Origin: Micavibrio_C sp046294845
GTDB taxonomy: Bacteria > Pseudomonadota > Alphaproteobacteria > Micavibrionales > Micavibrionaceae
Length of the DNA stretch: 64,000 nt
Direction: 5' to 3'
Assembly: GCA_046294845.1 (NCBI GenBank)
Contig: JBKBNU010000001.1
Location: 744,001-808,000 of the forward strand
The notes below the pieces were generated by a model. The model did not search any database and had not been told where the DNA came from. It saw nothing but the letters and a program-made list of their open reading frames with translations. Shown here one piece after another: positions 25,844 through 34,161 of the stretch. Both the position numbers and the translations under genes were made by a program. Each line of letters starts with the position of its first letter. Position 1 is the stretch's first letter.

Positions 25844-26429
25844 AAGACCAGATGGAATTATTAGAGCGTTCGGCATGTCTGGATTGCAAATTACAACAGG
25901 TCTTCAAAAGATTGAAGAGGTCTACAACATAGATTTAGGCCATGTGGTAGCGCAATCGAAAAGTAGGAAGGCTGCTGAATATAGTCAATTTGAAGCTGAT
26001 CTTCGTAAGGATGCTTCAAGAATGTCAGAATTCTATGAGATCTTCTACTGTTTAGAAAATTCGATTAGAAAGTTAGTCAACGAAACTTTAATTGAAGCTG
26101 AGGGTGCTAATTGGTGGAATTCAACACGTGTTGATGAGGAGCGGATTAGAAAGAAGGCAAACTCACAAAGGAATAAAGAAATCGATAGCGGTATTACTGC
26201 GCGCTCTGATGATATGATTGATTATACTACCTTTGGAGAACTGTCTCAGTTGATTACTGATAATTGGGATTTATTCGATCCAATTTTCAAATCGAAAACG
26301 GCTGTAAGTAATGTTACTAACCAGTTAAACTTATTACGTGGGCCTATTGCACATTGCACTACGACGGATGAGTTAGAGCAGGATCGGTTAAACCTAGCGG
26401 TTAAGTCGTGGTTTCAAATTATGTCTTAG
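25836..26429 (+). CDS. Swt1-type HEPN protein, candidate RNase
   Basis: The 197-residue protein has an N-terminal region of about 60 residues, then a HEPN four-helix domain of the Swt1 type (FYEIFYCLENSIRKLVNETL...WWNSTRV...YTTFGELSQLI). The helix NQLNLLRGPIAHC has the catalytic RX4H motif, Arg168 and His173, typical of HEPN endoribonucleases in toxins and defence proteins. ATGs at 25833 and 25836 are both possible; the second has better spacing from AGGGA. It overlaps the DUF5343 gene by 8 nt. RNase activity is inferred from the motif alone. Confidence 0.8.
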   Translation: MPKRPDGIIRAFGMSGLQITTGLQKIEEVYNIDLGHVVAQSKSRKAAEYSQFEADLRKDASRMSEFYEIFYCLENSIRKLVNETLIEAEGANWWNSTRVDEERIRKKANSQRNKEIDSGITARSDDMIDYTTFGELSQLITDNWDLFDPIFKSKTAVSNVTNQLNLLRGPIAHCTTTDELEQDRLNLAVKSWFQIMS

Positions 26430-26588
26430 GGGTGAATTGGAAGGGCTGTATTTAGATTGATATTATTTTGAGGTGATTTAAAGAAAAGGGTCTTGTCAGT
26501 AAGTATTTGATTTTTATAAAAAATAAGCTTGTAGGGGGTGATGTGCTTAGTGAAATATTCCACGATTTTTGATTATGTTGTGTTATTA

Positions 26589-26594
26589 TATAAT
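26589..26594 (+). promoter_or_regulatory. Candidate -10 box for the 26615-27726 pair
   Basis: A perfect TATAAT lies about 20 nt before the small gene at 26615, with no convincing -35 box (TTTTTG at 26566-26571 is the best). The 185-nt gap 26430-26614 is very AT-rich and otherwise appears empty. Confidence 0.4.
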
Positions 26595-26614
26595 TGTGAA
26601 CTTAAGGAGGTAAT

Positions 26615-26824
26615 ATGCTTGAGAGCGTCTTAAAAATTCTAGGGTTGTTATCAACAGAAGACTCGATGAGTCTTAATTCTCCTTATAGTGGAAGTTCAAT
26701 AGACATCTACGATTTGATATCCTCTGATTCAGAATTAAAGAATTTTGAGGCATCTCTCGATACCAATGATGGCAATGTCGATTTAAGTATCGACATCATG
26801 CTTGCAGAGAAGCAAGCCGCATAA
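26615..26824 (+). CDS. Small acidic protein, 69 aa
   Basis: The start is marked by a perfect Shine-Dalgarno AAGGAGGT 4-5 nt upstream, the best in the window. The protein is acidic and Ser/Asp-rich (GSSIDIYDLISSDSELKNFE) with a short hydrophobic N-terminus and no known domain. It ends 2 nt before the membrane-protein gene, so the two are coupled. It could be an antitoxin-like or inhibitory partner, but this is conjecture. Confidence 0.7.
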   Translation: MLESVLKILGLLSTEDSMSLNSPYSGSSIDIYDLISSDSELKNFEASLDTNDGNVDLSIDIMLAEKQAA

Positions 26825-26826
26825 TC

Positions 26827-27726
26827 TTGTCTGATATAATTTCTATTTTCTTATTGCCTCTTCTGGCGGGGTATATCTTAAATGCTTCAGCTCCGGAGTT
26901 CAGATTCAAAGCTGCTCATGAGCGTGGATATAATTTTACTATTCGAAATTTGGTAACAGGTATTGCTTTAGTTTACTGTTCTTACCTTTATATTACTTGG
27001 TATAAATTTCTTTTCTCGCTATTTCCGCATAGCACTGTAGAAATCTGCGTTAGAGGAACTTGGCAACTTATAAGTCAGCCTCTAATGATAGATAAATTGC
27101 GATCGAGCGGATTTGATGTATCTAGTTCTTCTATTTTGGCTCTGTTATTCTCAGTGATATGCTGGATAACTTGTCAAGTTATAGCCAAGCGTATTACGCC
27201 CCAACGATTCAAGATAAAAAATAATTTCTTTAAAAATGAAGCGCACATCTATTATGGAGGGCCTCTAGAAAAAATATTATTTGAGTCACATTCAAAAAAA
27301 TTACCTCTACTGGTGACTCTAAAATCTAGAAAAATATACATTGGATGGGTTAAAGAAATGCCTTCTTGCTATCCGCTGCAAAATAAACGTCATCTTAGAT
27401 TGTTACCAATGGCTAGTGGTTACAGACATGATGAAACATTGAGTTTGAAGGTGACTCAATATTATGCATTTATTCCTAAAATACCGGGGGCCTTAAAGAC
27501 TGCGATAGAAAAAATAAAGAAAAACTCGCCTGATCAAAAGCTATCTCCAAATGATAGTGTTCAAATCAAACATAAACAGAAAACAATAAAGATAAGTGCG
27601 GGTACTTTGCTTTCAGTTTACGAAGAAGGCTTGGTTATTGAGTTAGACGAAATAATTTCAGCGACTATATGGAGCGAAGAAATTTATAGTCTTTTTGATG
27701 TAAGCAAACGTCAGAAGAAACCTTAG
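26827..27726 (+). CDS. Membrane protein with C-terminal cytosolic domain, 299 aa
   Basis: It starts with TTG two nt after the stop of the small acidic gene. N-terminal membrane segments lie near residues 4-20 and 42-64, with another near 102-118. A soluble domain then follows, with the stretch KSRKIYIGWVKEMPS...LRLLPMASGYRHDETL. This resembles, from memory, DUF6338-like proteins of defence-rich regions, but I cannot confirm it. It is the last gene before the tRNA-Met end of the island. Low GC supports horizontal origin. Confidence 0.7.
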   Translation: MSDIISIFLLPLLAGYILNASAPEFRFKAAHERGYNFTIRNLVTGIALVYCSYLYITWYKFLFSLFPHSTVEICVRGTWQLISQPLMIDKLRSSGFDVSSSSILALLFSVICWITCQVIAKRITPQRFKIKNNFFKNEAHIYYGGPLEKILFESHSKKLPLLVTLKSRKIYIGWVKEMPSCYPLQNKRHLRLLPMASGYRHDETLSLKVTQYYAFIPKIPGALKTAIEKIKKNSPDQKLSPNDSVQIKHKQKTIKISAGTLLSVYEEGLVIELDEIISATIWSEEIYSLFDVSKRQKKP

Positions 27727-27828
27727 GGACATACTTATTGATTCTGTTACCCCAGTGTTACCCCGAAATAAAAAAAGAGAACACCCAAAAAAGCGCTCTC
27801 TTTAACTTATTGATTTCTATTGGATAAT

Positions 27829-27904
27829 TGGTGGCGGTGGAGGGACTTGAACCCCCGACACAAGGATTATGATTCCTCTGCTCTACCGGCTGAGCTACAC
27901 CGCC
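27829..27904 (-). tRNA. tRNA-Met, elongator type (anticodon CAT)
   Basis: On the minus strand the acceptor arms GGCGGTG and CACCGCC pair perfectly, followed by discriminator A and encoded CCA (27832-27829). The anticodon loop ATCATAA reads CAT. The arms match the elongator tRNA-Met of Alphaproteobacteria rather than the initiator, since position 1-72 is paired. Its 3' end is the border of the genomic island. A lysidine-modified tRNA-Ile is a less likely alternative. Confidence 0.93.
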
Positions 27905-27924
27905 ATTTCGATGTCTGGGCTGAC

Positions 27925-27953
27925 CTTATCGCTTCTTGGCTTCGTTTTGTCAA
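27925..27953 (-). promoter_or_regulatory. Promoter of tRNA-Met
   Basis: On the minus strand, TTGACA (27953-27948), 17 nt, then GATAAG (27930-27925). The mature 5' end lies 20 nt downstream. Confidence 0.65.
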
Positions 27954-28045
27954 GCTTTCCCGTGCGTTATCCCGTCCGAAAGAGAGTAAAGGGGCCTGAA
28001 AAGTGCGCCCGTTTGGGTGGATAGGGGCGCCCTTATCGGGTGTGC

Positions 28046-28837
28046 TTACTCAACACCTTGTTCTGTAAGGCTTTTCTCTAGGAAAGAGAGGCTACGCTGC
28101 CATGACAATATATCGGCATCTTCGTTATAGGCAGCACCTATTGACGGGTCGTTGCCTGCGGCTTTCTCGGTAAAGCTGTGGACTGCGCCCGGATAGGCAT
28201 AGAAGGTGACTTTTGCCCCCGCAGCAGCCATTTCCTGTTCGAAGGCCGTGACCTCAGCCAAATTCACATACGGATCATCCGCGCCGTGATGGACCATGAT
28301 GGGGGATTTGACCGCGCCCGTTTCGGCAGGGGCCTTGGTGGCAAGGCCGCCATGAAAACTGATGACGGCATCAAGGGCTTCGCCTGCGCGCGCAGCTTCG
28401 AGCGCCATCGTGCCGCCAAAGCAATAACCGATGATCGCGATCCTGGGGCCGATACTGCTCATGCTTCTTACGGTTTCGAGGGCCGCGCGGACACGCTGGC
28501 GGGCCAGTTGCGGATTGTCTTTATAGATTGATGATTGCGCGGCGGCCTCTTCACGGCTTTGCGGGCGAATGCCCTGACCATACATATCGATTGCAAACGC
28601 ATTATAACCTTCGGCCGCCAGCATATCGGCGCGGCTTTTCTCATAGTCACCCAATCCCTTCCATTGATGGATGATCAGGACCACAGGGGCGCCTGTTTTT
28701 TCGGTACGGGCAAAATAGCCCTCAAGCTGGACATCACCGTCCTTGTACAAGAAAGGTTCTCCTGCAAAAGCGGGCACGGCCAGCAGGCAGATCAAAGAGC
28801 AAACAAGAGAACATAGAAAAGCGCGCATGAATATCAT
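28046..28837 (-). CDS. Exported dienelactone hydrolase family protein
   Basis: Alpha/beta hydrolase of the DLH family, 263 residues. The start ATG at 28837 has AAGGA 6 nt upstream; a signal peptide (FLCSLVCSLICLLAVPAFA) covers the first 25 residues, so it works outside the cytoplasm. The catalytic triad is visible: Cys in GYCFGG, Asp in GADDPYV and His in GAVHSFTE. The substrate is unknown. It is the first minus-strand gene beyond the island and probably monocistronic. Confidence 0.9.
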   Translation of the reverse strand: MIFMRAFLCSLVCSLICLLAVPAFAGEPFLYKDGDVQLEGYFARTEKTGAPVVLIIHQWKGLGDYEKSRADMLAAEGYNAFAIDMYGQGIRPQSREEAAAQSSIYKDNPQLARQRVRAALETVRSMSSIGPRIAIIGYCFGGTMALEAARAGEALDAVISFHGGLATKAPAETGAVKSPIMVHHGADDPYVNLAEVTAFEQEMAAAGAKVTFYAYPGAVHSFTEKAAGNDPSIGAAYNEDADILSWQRSLSFLEKSLTEQGVE

Positions 28838-28868
28838 CAACCTTCCTTGGGGGTTACAAGAGAAAGGA

Positions 28869-29474
28869 TTATAGGGCCAAATTGATTTGTGACAAAGGCC
28901 GCGCGTGGCTTGTGGCCTCCAAAAAGCGGGATTTTTGCGTCGGGTTATTAAAATCAAGCCGCATAAAGTTGTAAATTCCGGATGTGCGTTCGGGCATCTC
29001 CGGCAAAAAAGGAACAGGGGCAAAACCCATTCTTTCATAAAAACCACGCGATGATGTCCATGAAACGGCTAGCGATTCAACGCCCATTTTCTGCCAGAAG
29101 GGATATTGCGACGCCATCAGGGCGGCCCCGATTCCGCTGCGTTCGGGATGGGCGGGATTATCGGAATCAAAATGCCTGTAGCCTTTGATGCGCCATATCA
29201 CAGCCGAGCGCAGGGCGGGGAAGAGTTGATAGCTTAAATGCGAGGGTTCTTCGGTGCAGGTTGTGCCGTCTGCCGGGCCCGGTCCGCAGAACGGATAGAC
29301 ATCGACAACAATGCTGTCTTTGTAGGCATGGAAGACAACACTGCCCTGTGGCGGCAAATCACGCGCGATATCGGTGAAGGCCTGTTTCAATGTGAGGACG
29401 GGTGCGGTGCTAAAGCGTGTGCGTGCCGTGGCATTATTCCTGAAATCTTTCATCAGCAGATGTGAGGTAGCCAT
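28869..29474 (-). CDS. GNAT-family N-acetyltransferase-like protein
   Basis: The 201-residue protein carries a GNAT-like core: GIGAALMASQYPFWQKMGV matches the acetyl-CoA loop region and helix, and SSRGFYERMGF the conserved C-terminal helix and strand. The acceptor substrate is unknown. Its ATG overlaps the mnmA stop (TAATG), so it is translationally coupled to mnmA. The low-similarity N-terminal half may bind the acceptor. Confidence 0.75.
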   Translation of the reverse strand: MATSHLLMKDFRNNATARTRFSTAPVLTLKQAFTDIARDLPPQGSVVFHAYKDSIVVDVYPFCGPGPADGTTCTEEPSHLSYQLFPALRSAVIWRIKGYRHFDSDNPAHPERSGIGAALMASQYPFWQKMGVESLAVSWTSSRGFYERMGFAPVPFLPEMPERTSGIYNFMRLDFNNPTQKSRFLEATSHARPLSQINLAL

Positions 29475-30610
29475 TATGCAGCCTCTGAAAGCGCTGAATT
29501 TTCTGTGTGGCTGATCCAGCCGCCACCGATCATGCGTTCGCCATCATAGCAAACGGCGGCCTGACCGGGGGAGATGCCGTATTGTGCCTCTTTTAATGTA
29601 AGGGTTGCGTTGCCGTTATTGGTGCGCGTCAGTGATGCGCTGATGGGCTGCATCATAGAGCGGAATTTCAGCAACACGTCTTTATGGTCGCCGTCCAGCC
29701 AGTTGCACTCTTTCAGGTGGATGGTATCGCGGGCGAGCGCTTCCTTGGGGCCAACGATCACACGGGCATTTTCGGCATCAACCTTCACAACATAGAACGG
29801 ATCGTTATTATCCGAATGACCACCACCGATACCAAGTCCTTTGCGCTGGCCGATGGTGTAATGGATGATGCCCTCATGCTGCCCCAGTATGCGGCCATCA
29901 ATATGTTCTATATTGCCCGCTTTTTGTGCTTCGGGGCGCAGGCGCTTGACGACCTTGGTGTAATCACCTCCCGGCACGAAGCAGATATCCTGCGAGTCCG
30001 GCTTATCAGCTGTAATCAGACCCAGACGCTGCGCGTGTTGACGGGTGATATCTTTAGTCCAGCCGCCCAAGGGGAAACGCAGGAAATCAAGCTGTTCTTG
30101 CGTGGTAGCGAACAGGAAATAACTTTGATCTTTGCTTGGATCAACCGCGCGCAAAAGTTCGCCACGCCCTGTATCGGGATTGACGCTGCGCTGGATATAA
30201 TGGCCTGTGGCCATACAATCGGCGCCAAGGTCTTTGGAAACCGTCAGCAGATCGCGGAATTTGACCGTCTGGTTACAGCGCACACACGGGATTGGTGTTT
30301 CCCCGCGCAGATAAGAGTCTGCGAAATCTTCTATAACGCTATCTTTGAAATTACTCTCGTAGTTCAAAACATAATGCGGGAAGCCACGAGCTTCGGCCAC
30401 GCGGCGGGCGTCATAAATATCCTGTCCCGCACAGCAGGCGCCTTTTTTCTGGAGGGCGGCGCCGAAATCATAAAGCTGCAGGGTGACCCCGATCACTTCG
30501 TAACCTTGCTCGTGAAGCAGGCTTGCAACAACGGATGAATCAACCCCGCCCGACATGGCGACCACCACGCGGGTATCTTTCGGTTCTTTATTGAATCCCA
30601 ATGAGTTCAT
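29474..30610 (-). CDS. mnmA: tRNA-specific 2-thiouridylase MnmA
   Basis: Adds sulfur to U34 of tRNA-Lys, -Glu and -Gln using ATP and a relayed persulfide. It has 378 residues from the ATG at 30610 (MNSLGFNKE). The PP-loop SGGVDSSV lies near residue 20, the catalytic Cys pair is in CVRCNQ and DICFVPGG, and the ending AQYGISPGQAAVCYDGERMIGGG is typical. The leader is short and has no clear ribosome site. The sulfur donor probably comes from a cysteine desulfurase such as the one at 34162. It overlaps the acetyltransferase gene downstream. Confidence 0.96.
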   Translation of the reverse strand: MNSLGFNKEPKDTRVVVAMSGGVDSSVVASLLHEQGYEVIGVTLQLYDFGAALQKKGACCAGQDIYDARRVAEARGFPHYVLNYESNFKDSVIEDFADSYLRGETPIPCVRCNQTVKFRDLLTVSKDLGADCMATGHYIQRSVNPDTGRGELLRAVDPSKDQSYFLFATTQEQLDFLRFPLGGWTKDITRQHAQRLGLITADKPDSQDICFVPGGDYTKVVKRLRPEAQKAGNIEHIDGRILGQHEGIIHYTIGQRKGLGIGGGHSDNNDPFYVVKVDAENARVIVGPKEALARDTIHLKECNWLDGDHKDVLLKFRSMMQPISASLTRTNNGNATLTLKEAQYGISPGQAAVCYDGERMIGGGWISHTENSALSEAA

Positions 30611-30681
30611 AGTTTGCGATATATAGAACAAATCGAGCCTATATCCAAGGAATTATTGACATAATCAATAATATAAAGGGG

Positions 30682-32226
30682 TTAGGAGGCGCTTTTTAGC
30701 GAGGTGCTTGTGCCAGAGTTTGTCAGGGCGTGGCTTGGGGCTTTCTGGCGTAAAAGCTTATCGGCAAAATGTTCGGCTGTGACACCATTACGCAGTGCCG
30801 CCAGATGAACACCCCATAAAGGGTCGGCGGCAGCCCCGAGTAACGCTATGTTGCCACGATTGGGCGCGTATAAGGCAAACGGATTGCTGTTATCTTTGTG
30901 GATGAGGCCTTCCTTTTCCATCCGGAGTAACAGGCTCTCGGACGGGCTGGCGCTTGCGGAATCAATTGATTGTGCGGGCCATTCACGGCTATAGGGACTG
31001 GTATTGATAAATCCCTGACAGCGGTAATTCAGTTTAATGCCATACTTCTGACGGATCACCGGAATGGTAAAAAATCCCTTCTCTTTCCTGATCTGGGATT
31101 CGATCCCGCGGCCTTTCACTTCCAGAATACGACCTTCCGCTTTCAGCTTGTTATAAAGCTCAATCATGGCAGGGGATGTTGTAGCTTCTAAAGTTTTTAA
31201 GGCCTTGCGTTGCATATAATCAAAGGCGTTCTTGGCATGTGCTTTGGCCAAAGGATCAGGGTTATGGGCCTGTACCCACATTTTATAAATCTGGTGGCCA
31301 TACGCCGCCAGCGAAAATAGCGGGTATTCAGGCCCCATTTCATAAGGGTTGCGCTCATGGTCATCCAGCGATTGGCATTCCTTGTTAAAATGCTCCTCCA
31401 GATCAGAAACATTTAATGGGCAAGGCAATTGTGCAGCACTCAAGTGGTACAATTTGAAGTGTGCATCGGGCGGCACCGGGCGGTTCCGGCGGATAACCCA
31501 AAGCGGTACATCGCGCTGGCCGATCACTACATAGTTGCCTTTATAGCCCAGTTCGTTTTCAAGCAGAGCCATGGCATCAAAGCAGGATGCCCCCGGACCA
31601 AAGCAGGCTATGTTTGTGCAGGGATTATTGAGATCAAGGCCGGAGCTATAAAAATCATCAAGGCGTGAAGGGTTGGCTATATAGCCGTTTATGCCTTGCA
31701 GATGGTCTTGTTTATGATTGCGGGCGGGGCCTGTGGCCAAGGCTACACCCGAAACAGGGATCATCATTCCTGTGTCTGAATAAATTGACAATCCGCCCTG
31801 ATGGTTTTCTTCAATAGCAGAAACCCCTTGGGATATTTTGACCAGCTGAATACCCAGTTCATGGGCGCGATCTTCCAGTTCCTGAGCCAGCTTCTTCAGG
31901 AAATGACCGTAGTGGTAGCGCGGAATAAAGCCATCCAGATCATCATCGCTGGTTTTTTTGCGATAAAAATCATGAAAAACCGAGGGGCGGGCCAGTGACG
32001 GCGTCAGCATATATGTCGGACCGTTCATAAGCAGGCTGGAAGGCTGCTCGGGGTCAAAGGGGGCAGCATAGCCGTGTTGGCCTTTCTGGTCGAACCAGAG
32101 TATCCGGATAGGGACTTTCTGGCCTTTTCCTGCCTTTTTTTCCAATTGGAACAACAGATCATGCAGGAATAATGTCCCGCACTGACCGCCGCCAATGATT
32201 GCTAAGCCGGATTGTCCCTGTTTCAT
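30682..32226 (-). CDS. FAD/NAD(P)-binding protein, 514 aa
   Basis: The N-terminus LAIIGGGQCGTLFLHDLL is a Rossmann nucleotide-binding motif (GxGxxG variant), and a second one appears as NIACFGPGASCFDAMALL in the middle. The pattern fits the FAD-NAD(P)-binding family (NAD_binding_9) of uncharacterised flavoproteins. A second dinucleotide domain suggests a monooxygenase- or dehydrogenase-like enzyme, substrate unknown. No signal peptide is seen. It lies 71 nt upstream of mnmA and diverges from the LOG gene at 32417. Confidence 0.75.
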   Translation of the reverse strand: MKQGQSGLAIIGGGQCGTLFLHDLLFQLEKKAGKGQKVPIRILWFDQKGQHGYAAPFDPEQPSSLLMNGPTYMLTPSLARPSVFHDFYRKKTSDDDLDGFIPRYHYGHFLKKLAQELEDRAHELGIQLVKISQGVSAIEENHQGGLSIYSDTGMMIPVSGVALATGPARNHKQDHLQGINGYIANPSRLDDFYSSGLDLNNPCTNIACFGPGASCFDAMALLENELGYKGNYVVIGQRDVPLWVIRRNRPVPPDAHFKLYHLSAAQLPCPLNVSDLEEHFNKECQSLDDHERNPYEMGPEYPLFSLAAYGHQIYKMWVQAHNPDPLAKAHAKNAFDYMQRKALKTLEATTSPAMIELYNKLKAEGRILEVKGRGIESQIRKEKGFFTIPVIRQKYGIKLNYRCQGFINTSPYSREWPAQSIDSASASPSESLLLRMEKEGLIHKDNSNPFALYAPNRGNIALLGAAADPLWGVHLAALRNGVTAEHFADKLLRQKAPSHALTNSGTSTSLKSAS

Positions 32227-32416
32227 TTTCTTCCTTATTAGGGGTAAAAATAGACAAGAATCTTTCGGTTCGCCATAAAAATTATTCCTTATCTTTCGGC
32301 GCGCAGGGATATTGCGGGACAGCAGATAATTTTTTTGACTTTCGGCGCGGTTTTTTGCTAGGTCTGGCCTATAAAAATCAAAACTTTACAGGGAAGTATC
32401 CAAAGGGGACCAGCGT

Positions 32417-33097
32417 ATGACTGATATTCAAGACAGCAAAAAGCGTATTAAAACCGTAGGTGTGTTTTGTTCCTCACGCCATCAGGAAAACCCCATCTAT
32501 GCAGAGCATGCCAGAACCGTCGGACGCCTTTTGGCCGAGCAAGGTTTCGATCTGGTATATGGCGGCGGGACATCGGGCCTGATGGGCGAAGTTGCCAAGG
32601 CTGCGCGTGACAACGGCGCGCGTGTTTTTGGTGTGATTACCCACGCTTTTAAAAATTCTGCCTATTATGAATTGCTTGAGGGCACAAAAGAAAAAGTTGT
32701 TACCCAGCTGCCGACCCGCAAAGCATGGATGATGCGTAAAGCCGATGCGTTTTTGGCGCTGGGTGGCGGTATTGGCACACTGGATGAAAAATGGGAAGTG
32801 GCAGCACATAACGATATGCTGATTGCTGCGCGTTCAAAGGATCATCTGAAGCCCATCATTGTTGTGAATACCAATGGTATTTATGATACAGAAAAGACAC
32901 TGATGCGGACCCTGATCAAGGAAGGTTTCATCCATGAGGGACGCGAGAAAATGATCCGTGCCGTGGATACACCGGAAGAAGCCATCAGGAAACTGGTGAC
33001 ATGGAGTAACGAGGGTGTGATGCGCGGTATCGATCTGGCATCACCAATCAAAGAGCCCGAAGTTCACGCTGTGGATGCGCCTTCCTTCAAGCCATAA
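32417..33097 (+). CDS. LOG-family protein (nucleoside 5'-monophosphate phosphoribohydrolase-like)
   Basis: The LOG family cleaves purine nucleotides at the glycosidic bond, and some members activate cytokinins. The 226-residue protein has GVFCSSRHQENPIYAEHA, YGGGTSGLMGEVA and LPTRKAWM, and the active-site loop LGGGIGTLDE. The family consensus there is PGGxGTxxE, so the Pro is replaced by Gly. A second LOG paralogue follows 73 nt downstream on the same strand. Confidence 0.88.
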   Translation: MTDIQDSKKRIKTVGVFCSSRHQENPIYAEHARTVGRLLAEQGFDLVYGGGTSGLMGEVAKAARDNGARVFGVITHAFKNSAYYELLEGTKEKVVTQLPTRKAWMMRKADAFLALGGGIGTLDEKWEVAAHNDMLIAARSKDHLKPIIVVNTNGIYDTEKTLMRTLIKEGFIHEGREKMIRAVDTPEEAIRKLVTWSNEGVMRGIDLASPIKEPEVHAVDAPSFKP

Positions 33098-33170
33098 GTC
33101 TTGTTGTATTGATAAGTCCGTATTTAAAGGTTAAAATTCCCTCATAACACTGTTTAGAGGGAATTTTTCT

Positions 33171-33767
33171 TTGTCTAGGTTATCACTGGCTTTGTATGGC
33201 GGTTCACGCGATGGTAATGATCCTGCTTTTGCCGAAGAGGCAAGAGTTTTGGGCAATCTGGTCGGGCGACATGATGTCCTTTTGAAATATGGCGGGTCGG
33301 CCAAGGGGTTGATGGGGGCTTTTGCTCGTGGTTTTGTCGATGCTGTGCGCGATTACAAATCGGATTCCGAATTATTCGGTGTCATGCCGCATAAATATTT
33401 CTTTCAGGGTGATGTCGAGGCGCTGGGCTTCAAATATTCGTTGACCGAAACCATGTCGGAACGAAAAGCCTATTTCGTGCGCGATACAAAAGCTTTTATT
33501 GTGCTTCCCGGTGGCACAGGCACTCTCGATGAAATTTTTGAATCGGTGGAAATCGATCACAATGTAAAAGATTCAGAGGGCAACCGTTTGCCGATGCGCC
33601 CCATCTATATCCTGAACACCAAAGGCTATTACAACAAGCTGTTCGAGCAATTGAAGCATAGCCAGAATTTGGGGTTTATATCTTCACATACCGAGCTTGA
33701 TTACTTCCATGCCGAAGAAACGCCGCAGGGACTTTATGAACGCATGAAACGGGATCTGGGTTTGTAA
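33171..33767 (+). CDS. LOG-family protein, second paralogue
   Basis: The 198-residue protein starts at TTG 33171 with GAGGG upstream; no ATG fits the conserved N-terminal strand SLALYGGSRDG. It has YGGSAKGLMGAFA, MSERKAYFV and the intact loop PGGTGTLDE with the catalytic Glu. It is the better-conserved of the two adjacent LOG genes and has no close sequence resemblance to the first outside the motifs, so recent duplication is unlikely. Confidence 0.88.
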   Translation: MSRLSLALYGGSRDGNDPAFAEEARVLGNLVGRHDVLLKYGGSAKGLMGAFARGFVDAVRDYKSDSELFGVMPHKYFFQGDVEALGFKYSLTETMSERKAYFVRDTKAFIVLPGGTGTLDEIFESVEIDHNVKDSEGNRLPMRPIYILNTKGYYNKLFEQLKHSQNLGFISSHTELDYFHAEETPQGLYERMKRDLGL

Positions 33768-33785
33768 CCCCCAGAGAGGCTTCGA

Positions 33786-34127
33786 TCAGGGTGTCCAGTC
33801 GGTTTTGGTGCCGGGCAGGGCCAGTACCAAACCGTCTAGTTCTTCCTTCATTGTGATCTGGCAGGACAGGCGCGAAGCCTTGCGGACATCGAAGGCGAGA
33901 TCCAGCATATCTTCTTCTTCATTCGACATGCCGTCATCGGGCAGGACTTTATCCCACCAGTCAGGATGTACATAAACATGGCATGTAGCACAGGCCAGTG
34001 AACCACCGCAGGCGCCCTCGATTTGTTCAATGTCATTCATTTGCGCGATTTCCATGACGGAATAGCCCACGGGGGCCTCTACGCTCTTCTGGGATCCATC
34101 GGCATATAAAAAGGTAATCGTGGGCAT
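33786..34127 (-). CDS. Adrenodoxin-type [2Fe-2S] ferredoxin
   Basis: The 113-residue protein carries the cluster ligands Cys40, Cys46, Cys49 and Cys89 (C-x5-C-x2-C, then Cys in SRLSCQ), as in ISC-type Fdx. It supplies electrons for Fe-S cluster assembly or to a P450-like partner. It lies 35 nt downstream of a cysteine desulfurase gene on the same strand, so an Fe-S assembly role is likely. Confidence 0.93.
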   Translation of the reverse strand: MPTITFLYADGSQKSVEAPVGYSVMEIAQMNDIEQIEGACGGSLACATCHVYVHPDWWDKVLPDDGMSNEEEDMLDLAFDVRKASRLSCQITMKEELDGLVLALPGTKTDWTP

Positions 34128-34161
34128 GGTCTTATTACTTCTCTAGTTATGATCTAAACGG

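Larger units (their letters stand above)
20766..27829. mobile_element. Small genomic island in the tRNA-Met gene
   Basis: About 7 kb lies between a diverged copy of the 3' half of tRNA-Met (20766-20812) and the intact tRNA-Met 3' end (27829). Both copies are in the same orientation, as expected for att sites left by a tyrosine recombinase. Inside are an integrase remnant, a phage-type structured RNA region and several defence-like genes, most with visibly lower GC and more A/T-ending codons than the flanks. The missing integrase catalytic domain and the decayed att copy suggest an old, immobile insertion. The boundaries are inferred. Confidence 0.65.
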
